Shown here piece by piece: positions 59,104-64,000 of a stretch of DNA of 64,000 nucleotides. The stretch covers positions 186,001 to 250,000 of the forward strand of contig CALYLX010000054.1 in assembly GCA_944990035.1 (NCBI GenBank). Reading direction: 5' to 3'. The notes under the pieces are model-generated. The model had not been told where the DNA came from. It ran no database searches and saw only the letters and a program-made list of their open reading frames with translations. Made by a program: the position numbers and the translations under genes. The stretch comes from Clitopilus passeckerianus. Lineage: Eukaryota > Basidiomycota > Agaricomycetes > Agaricales > Entolomataceae. Each line of letters starts with the position of its first letter. Position 1 is the first letter of the stretch.

Positions 59104-60184
59104 ATGAGCGATGCAGCATTCTACGCTATTCCGGACCAGATAGATCTTCGGAGGCTCGTCAGGAGGCTGGACATTGCCTGCCTTGAAGACGAATGGAACA
59201 AGAAACCCTATCTCGGCAAGTGGATCAAGGCTCAAGCTGCTCTGCAGGTGTGTATCTATTATATCCAAACTGAAGTGGTATTGAACTTTCAGGTGTAGCG
59301 AGTCGCACATGCTAGGACCTTGCTTAGGAATGTGGAAGAGCTGGACTCAGAACGTCTCCCGTGAGTCCAGCCTTAGCTTTTGGTCTCGCTCCACATTGAC
59401 TGACACTCACTTCGACCAGGCCGAGAGTGCAACAACTAGAAGAGATCAAGCAGAAGCTTGACGAAGTTGAGGAGTACGTGAACGAAGTAAAGGAGGTTTG
59501 TCGCACTCCACTTATATCGGGCTTTCGTCCTGAACTGTCCTCCAATAGCAATCAACGCCCAAACCCACCCGTCCACGGTCTATCCTGTCTCAAATCCGCA
59601 GGCCTCTTCCATCTGCCACAATCTCTGCTCCTCTCACCCTTGACCTCCCGCCCAATGGAGAGCATGTTGATGCACCGTCCAACGCTAAGAAAGCTGCACC
59701 TCTGGAACCTCCAACAGACGAGCTTCTCCTGCCCGCCGATACTGCAAGCTTCCCAACGTCTAACACCTTCGCCTTCCCCACACCCATGCCTCTCCTCCCT
59801 CCATCAATAACAATACCCTCAAGCGCAACTACAACCACCAGTACCTCCGATGCCACAGCAGCAGCCACTGGTGTCTCCACGAAATACAGCCAGAACACGA
59901 ACGCACTTCACCAAGACCTCTCTGACCAGCTCGCGCAGATGGCTACTCAGCTTCGTCGGAATGCTCAGTATTTCTCCGAAGCTCTGATCAAAGACAAAGC
60001 TGTGATGGAGGATGCGGAGGTCAAGGTGGAGAGTAACTTCAATGTTATGCAGAAAGAACAGAAGAGGTTAAACGAACATAGTGGGAAGAGCAGCTCAACG
60101 ACATGGTTGACGTATGGAATCATCCTTGCGGTTCTTGTTCTGTTCATGTTTACGGTTTTGCTTATTCGTGCAACGCGTTGGTAG
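59104..60184 (+). CDS. USE1: Use1-type SNARE of the Golgi-to-ER pathway
   Basis: Exons 59104-59247, 59299-59360, 59420-59495 and 59549-60184 give 305 aa. The N-terminal helical region (IDLRRLVRRLD, WNKKPYLGKWIKAQ, LLRNVEEL) is followed by a Pro/Ser-rich linker and a SNARE-like coiled coil (HQDLSDQLAQMATQLRRNAQYFSEALIKDKAVME...). A C-terminal transmembrane helix (WLTYGIILAVLVLFMFTVLLI) leaves five residues in the lumen, the tail-anchored layout of Use1. It works with Sec20, Ufe1 and Sec22 in fusion of COPI vesicles with the ER. The linker is only in frame after splicing at 59548. Confidence 0.83.
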
Positions 60185-60362
60185 GAGTAGGAGGGCCTAT
60201 TTTACTGTCGTCGTAATAGTATTACCATTATCATTTATATGGGGTGAAAGATATATGAATATGAAGTGCAGTATGGTACAGCATGATGGCGAAAGCGACC
60301 GAATTATAGGTTGGTACGTGAAAAAGTAAAGACACAGACCGTGGGTCCTTGATGTAGCTCCT

Positions 60363-62385
60363 TCAAGCAGCGTTCTTGGAATGTTGCACAACAGTCGTCG
60401 TATCGCTAGAGTCAATCAGGGAGTGGTCCTGGTTGAACTGGATATTTTTAGTGCTTAGATGTGTCATTTCTTGGTCTTGTGCATTGGCGATCTCCGGGAC
60501 CATCATGCGGATGTTCATCATCATTCTTGCGGCCTGTAAAGACCAGAGATGTGAGAACGGGAGGGGTACGAGTAAGAACTGGGAGCTGGCTTACTGCGAT
60601 ACATGCTGTGACGCTACATGGTCTAGCGGCACCGAAAGGATGGGTTCAATTTCAGAAGTGAAGAAAGGGAAAGAAACATACACAATCAGTGCGGCACCGA
60701 TAAATCCTTTCCCGAACTTGGCGATGAAAGTATTGGCGAGTAAGAGAGCTATAGAAGAATCCAGATGAGATAAGGAAGACAGAGGGTAGAAATGAACGTA
60801 CCGAAGATAACAAAGAAGTAAACAATTGAATCTCGTGCGAGGACTCGTAATCTGTATGATTTTCCTTTGTCAGCTGAGGCATCTATGTAGTTGGATGGCG
60901 CAACGTACGTCCGGTTGACCTTGTCGAATTGGATTGTCCGGAGTAGCGTCAAGAAGATGAGAACGCCTGAGATGGAACGCCATAGTCAGAAATGGAAATC
61001 TACATTCTGGACGAGCGTCAGGCACTCACTTTCGAATACGGTAGGCGGAATCCTAAAGAGATGAGTCGGTCTAAGTGACGGGCCGATCGAAATGAATTCT
61101 TGGAACTAACCACGCGGCGTAGTAATAAGGCGGTGCTGAGAACAAGCAATCTGTGAAGGGTGTTCCTTTACTGGGGAGTGCTGCGATAAGGAGATATATC
61201 AGTCAGTATTATAATGAACGGAGAAGTGAACTTGAAACAAATTCTCACCTGTAGTGTTGATGGACGTCATAATTGCGAGGACGATGAATGGTATCAGGGT
61301 AACTGAGAAGATTCCATGAGCTATTGCCAGTGATGACTGCTCTGTTGAGTTAGGTTACTTACGAACATAGAACGAGTAAAGTCCCCAGACAATCTCCTGG
61401 ATCATAATCAGATGGTCAATGCAACGAGCATCAGGTCCTAAGACACACGTACTTTCTTGTTTCCGTCTGCAACAAATTGAGTCAGTTTGAGAGGTGGATA
61501 ACGAAAGAAAAAGAGCCGAACAGATAGCTGCCACCCGAAGCAGAAGGATGATATCCACCGCGCTGAGCGATAGAAGCGTCGGCCTAACCACGCCGTCATT
61601 TGGTCATTATGGGCAGTCAAAGAGAGCCCAAAGGACAGTACTGACCACGCGGTCCAGTGAGTTATGAATTCACATCTGAAAGCTGGGGTTAGTAAGGGAG
61701 AAATGACTGTTGGGTCAAATTTCGCACATCTAATATAGTGTCAGAAACAGCCTCTATCAGTTTTTTGGAATAAAGAAGACTCACTTCTTCGCCGAGTTTC
61801 AGCGATGACGCTAACCACATCCATCAGCTTTAATTCCTCCACCTACGATTCGAACTCACTTATCCCGTCAAAACTGTAATTTTTGGTAAACCTACAATTA
61901 AGAAGTATGGAAAATAGTCTAGACTCACAAGAGCATTGGCGGTACGACATATCGATTGATCATGAACATGATCTTTGGCAGACCCCAAGGTAAACTAGAT
62001 CTATAGTTCATTTCTGCTAGCGAGACTGCCAGAGAAGGACGTACGACCAGACGGTGGCAACCTGAAACCCTCATTAGGAAGGCCAAGAAAGTGCGCAAGT
62101 TGCTTACCTCCGTGCCAAACGTTAACAGGTGATCATATACCAAGAGCATCTGAGATGGATGTCAGCTTCCTCAGCATTCTCTATCCCTTTCCTAAAATTC
62201 ACACACCAGGAAAGCCACTTGTTCCCCATAATTCAGTGTCCACCGACCATTTGTAGAGCAGAGGGACGCACAAACTTACCATTAGTATACCCAACTGCCT
62301 TCCCTTGAACCAGAATCCCCAAAAAGTCCGGAGAAAACGGAAAAGAAGGCAGACCAGCTGGAGGAGCTGATGCTGCAGAGACCAT
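60363..62385 (-). CDS. DUF6533 family multi-helix membrane protein
   Basis: Many small exons. Those resolved include 62385-62280, an 11 nt exon 62217-62207, 62149-62108, 62061-62045 and 62000-61929; the middle (about 61900-61680) is not fully resolved. The last exons run to the stop at 60363. Spliced motifs match the basidiomycete DUF6533 family: MLLVYDHLLTFGTEV (the family signature), KIMFMINRYVVPPMLL, the SAVDIILLLRVAAIYGNKK helix, LTLIPFIVLAIMTSI, WIPPTVFES and FLTLLRTIQFDKVNRT. Seven helices are expected, then a hydrophilic tail. Members resemble receptors in layout but have no established ligand or partner. The family is strongly expanded in mushrooms. A TATA-like stretch (62458-62467) lies upstream. 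Confidence 0.82.
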
Positions 62386-62457
62386 GGGGGTTATCGGTGA
62401 CCAGGGACGGCAAGGGAGCCTCCTCCGTCTCGTCAGCCCCGCTCTGGTTTATATATA

Positions 62458-62467
62458 CTACTGCGAG
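62458..62467 (-). promoter_or_regulatory. TATA-like element of the DUF6533 gene
   Basis: TATATATAAA on the minus strand, about 73-82 nt before the ATG at 62385. Confidence 0.45.
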
Positions 62468-63950
62468 ATGAGCATCAGCCCAGAGTATGGGGTTATAATT
62501 TAAGCGCTTTATGTCCCAAAGGTCTGGGCGATTCCAATGGGAGGAGCAAGCTGGAGTGAGGTTTGCTTAGATATCCGAGAAACCATGGGGTATGAATAGA
62601 TTCTTGTTCAAATTTGAACGCAGAATAAAACGACTCGTTTGAGGAGGCCGCAACCAGTAGGTTGGTGTGAGGCCAACAGGAAAGGGTAGCAGTCGATGCG
62701 AATCTACCGGATTCAATTCTGCGTTGCATCATGCCGAAAGCGAAAGGAAGCCTGTTTTAGTAGTAAACGAGGTGAGGCCGCCCATTCGTAGGACTTCCTC
62801 GTCACACCTCTGATGGTACCTCTGGGTGGTAAGAAGGCCGATCCTTTGAAGAGACTTGCACAAGAGCCAAGGCGACGAAGAGGGTAGTCAACGCTGAAGG
62901 AAACCATGTGGATCCAGCGCTCATTTTCTGTGGCGATACGCATCTGGTAGTGCCCAGTATTTCCCTCAGGTCCGTCATGACCGTCATGAAAAGAGGCCAT
63001 GGGGGAGAATGGAGGTTGCGTCTCAATAGGCGGTATCCGGCTAACCATTTGCTAAAATTGGGTTGAGACGGCTACTCTGACGGGCCGTCTGATCCTTTTC
63101 CAGCGCGGATCAACGGTTCCGGCCCGTGACGATCATACATCGATCATGACCTTGATCAAGAGGCACTACACTGAGTCGGTACCGACTTCGTTCCTCCTTC
63201 AAGTTCCAGCTGGAACTCGAGTATTTAGCAACCAGAACGTATCTGATGTTTCGCCACCAACAAGATTGTCGGATTCTTCTCGCTCATAGGGGTGATCAAG
63301 CACTTTTACTTCCCAACAATCTGTCAGATCGGCAACGATAGGGTTGGGGAGGGGACCCAGTTTGCTCGAAGCCTCGAAACGGAAGGCTCGGTGGAATGAA
63401 GCACCATAATGAAATCCTGAGGCATTGATCTTGGCGTTTGATGTGCTGCATAGCTGAAGACCCTCACCAGCGTACGGAGGTACCGTTTTAATCGAGTTCG
63501 AGAAATCCTAGAGGTACTGTACGTTATCTCCTCTCCTGACCTCACTGCTGAGCATGAGATCTAAACGTATCAACCGACAAAGAGTATATATCATTTGCAG
63601 TAATGAGCAAGACAGCCCATGGACAGCGATGAGCGCAAATTAATAAATGCCTTTGCCATACAGGAGCTGGATGGACGAATGAAGACGTCCGCATCAGTAC
63701 ATACCAATGGTGATCTCGGTGTCCTCGGGTACGGTAGCTACCTCTTCTCCTCTAGGAAAGTGCCTCAAGTCTGTTCTGGACTTGCGGAGGCAGAGAGCCT
63801 TTAAACTTTTTCAAATTATGATGCTATATGGATTGGTTTGCCCAGGCTGACTGAGTCACGATGAAGCCACAGACAGCGGGCGGCATCCCAGTAAGTATTA
63901 CAGGGCGTCTACTTACTCACGTACAACATTTCTGATGCTTACTTTCGGCC
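62468..63950. other. Gene-poor stretch near the window end
   Basis: ORFs such as 62713-63048 (minus) show no recognisable domain or splice partners. GATCATGACC-like short inverted motifs occur near 63130. Nothing else recognised. Confidence 0.45.
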
Positions 63951-64000
63951 TGGTAGTGTAACGGTTATCTCACTCAACAATCGACCTAAGGTGGGGACGG
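63951..64000 (+). tRNA. Possible 5' part of a tRNA gene cut by the window edge
   Basis: GGCCTGGTAGTGTAACGG followed by TTATC resembles an acceptor stem plus A box of a real tRNA of the TGGTGTAACGGTTATC type, different from the tRNA-like repeats at 32-36 and 49 kb. The T-arm and 3' end lie outside the window, so the amino acid identity cannot be decided. Confidence 0.3.

Noticed and set aside
62713..63048. 111-codon minus-strand ORF upstream of the DUF6533 gene
   Set aside because: No recognisable domain or joining exon; composition gives no coding signal I can defend.

Overview
The window is nuclear DNA of a filamentous basidiomycete, most likely an agaricomycete. Nearly every gene is broken by 48-60 nt GT-AG introns with short exons. 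The families also fit: DUF6533 seven-helix protein, mushroom-type tyrosinase, GH7 and GH2 plant cell-wall enzymes, a Uac1/Cyr1-type adenylyl cyclase and Crinkler-type effectors. All gene models were spliced by hand from reading frame, splice signals and paralogue comparison. No mitochondrial, bacterial, phage, CRISPR or rRNA sequence was seen.

Layout. 0-1.7 kb: 3' part of an Ariadne-type RBR ubiquitin ligase. 3.6-10.3 kb: two GH7 cellulase copies with duplicated promoters, the first frameshifted in its signal peptide, flanking an opposite-strand Crinkler-type gene (header + P-loop NTPase + nuclease-like end). 11.0-23.8 kb: two GH2 beta-mannosidase paralogues with the same 12-exon structure, separated by a membrane-hairpin DUF2235 hydrolase and a Lifeguard/BI-1 protein; the second paralogue gains a C-terminal membrane anchor and a sorting-like tail. 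25.3-31.2 kb: adenylyl cyclase (RA, LRR, PP2C-like, cyclase). 31.2-36.6 kb: gene-free, with a cluster of tRNA-like elements. 36.6-39.5 kb: NIPA-type Mg2+ transporter with a very long tail. 40.4-42.6 kb: second Crinkler-type gene. 43.8-46.6 kb: tyrosinase and, tail-to-tail, a small protein made only of a tyrosinase-type C-terminal domain. 47.5-51.5 kb: inverted pair of single-pass membrane proteins, one a pseudogene, with three more tRNA-like elements between them. 52.2-53.1 kb: Ure2-type GST. 53.3-58.9 kb: tandem pair of an unrecognised LRR-like family. 59.1-60.2 kb: Use1 SNARE. 60.4-62.4 kb: DUF6533 protein. The remainder is gene-poor.

Themes. Local duplication dominates (GH7, GH2, membrane protein, LRR-like pair), with visible decay in some copies. 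Cellulose and mannan degradation (GH7, GH2) cluster in the first 24 kb. The least-described items are the two Crinkler-type proteins, the tRNA-like elements with A box, B box and a T-run at nearly fixed spacing, the stand-alone tyrosinase C-terminal domain, and the membrane-anchored beta-mannosidase.
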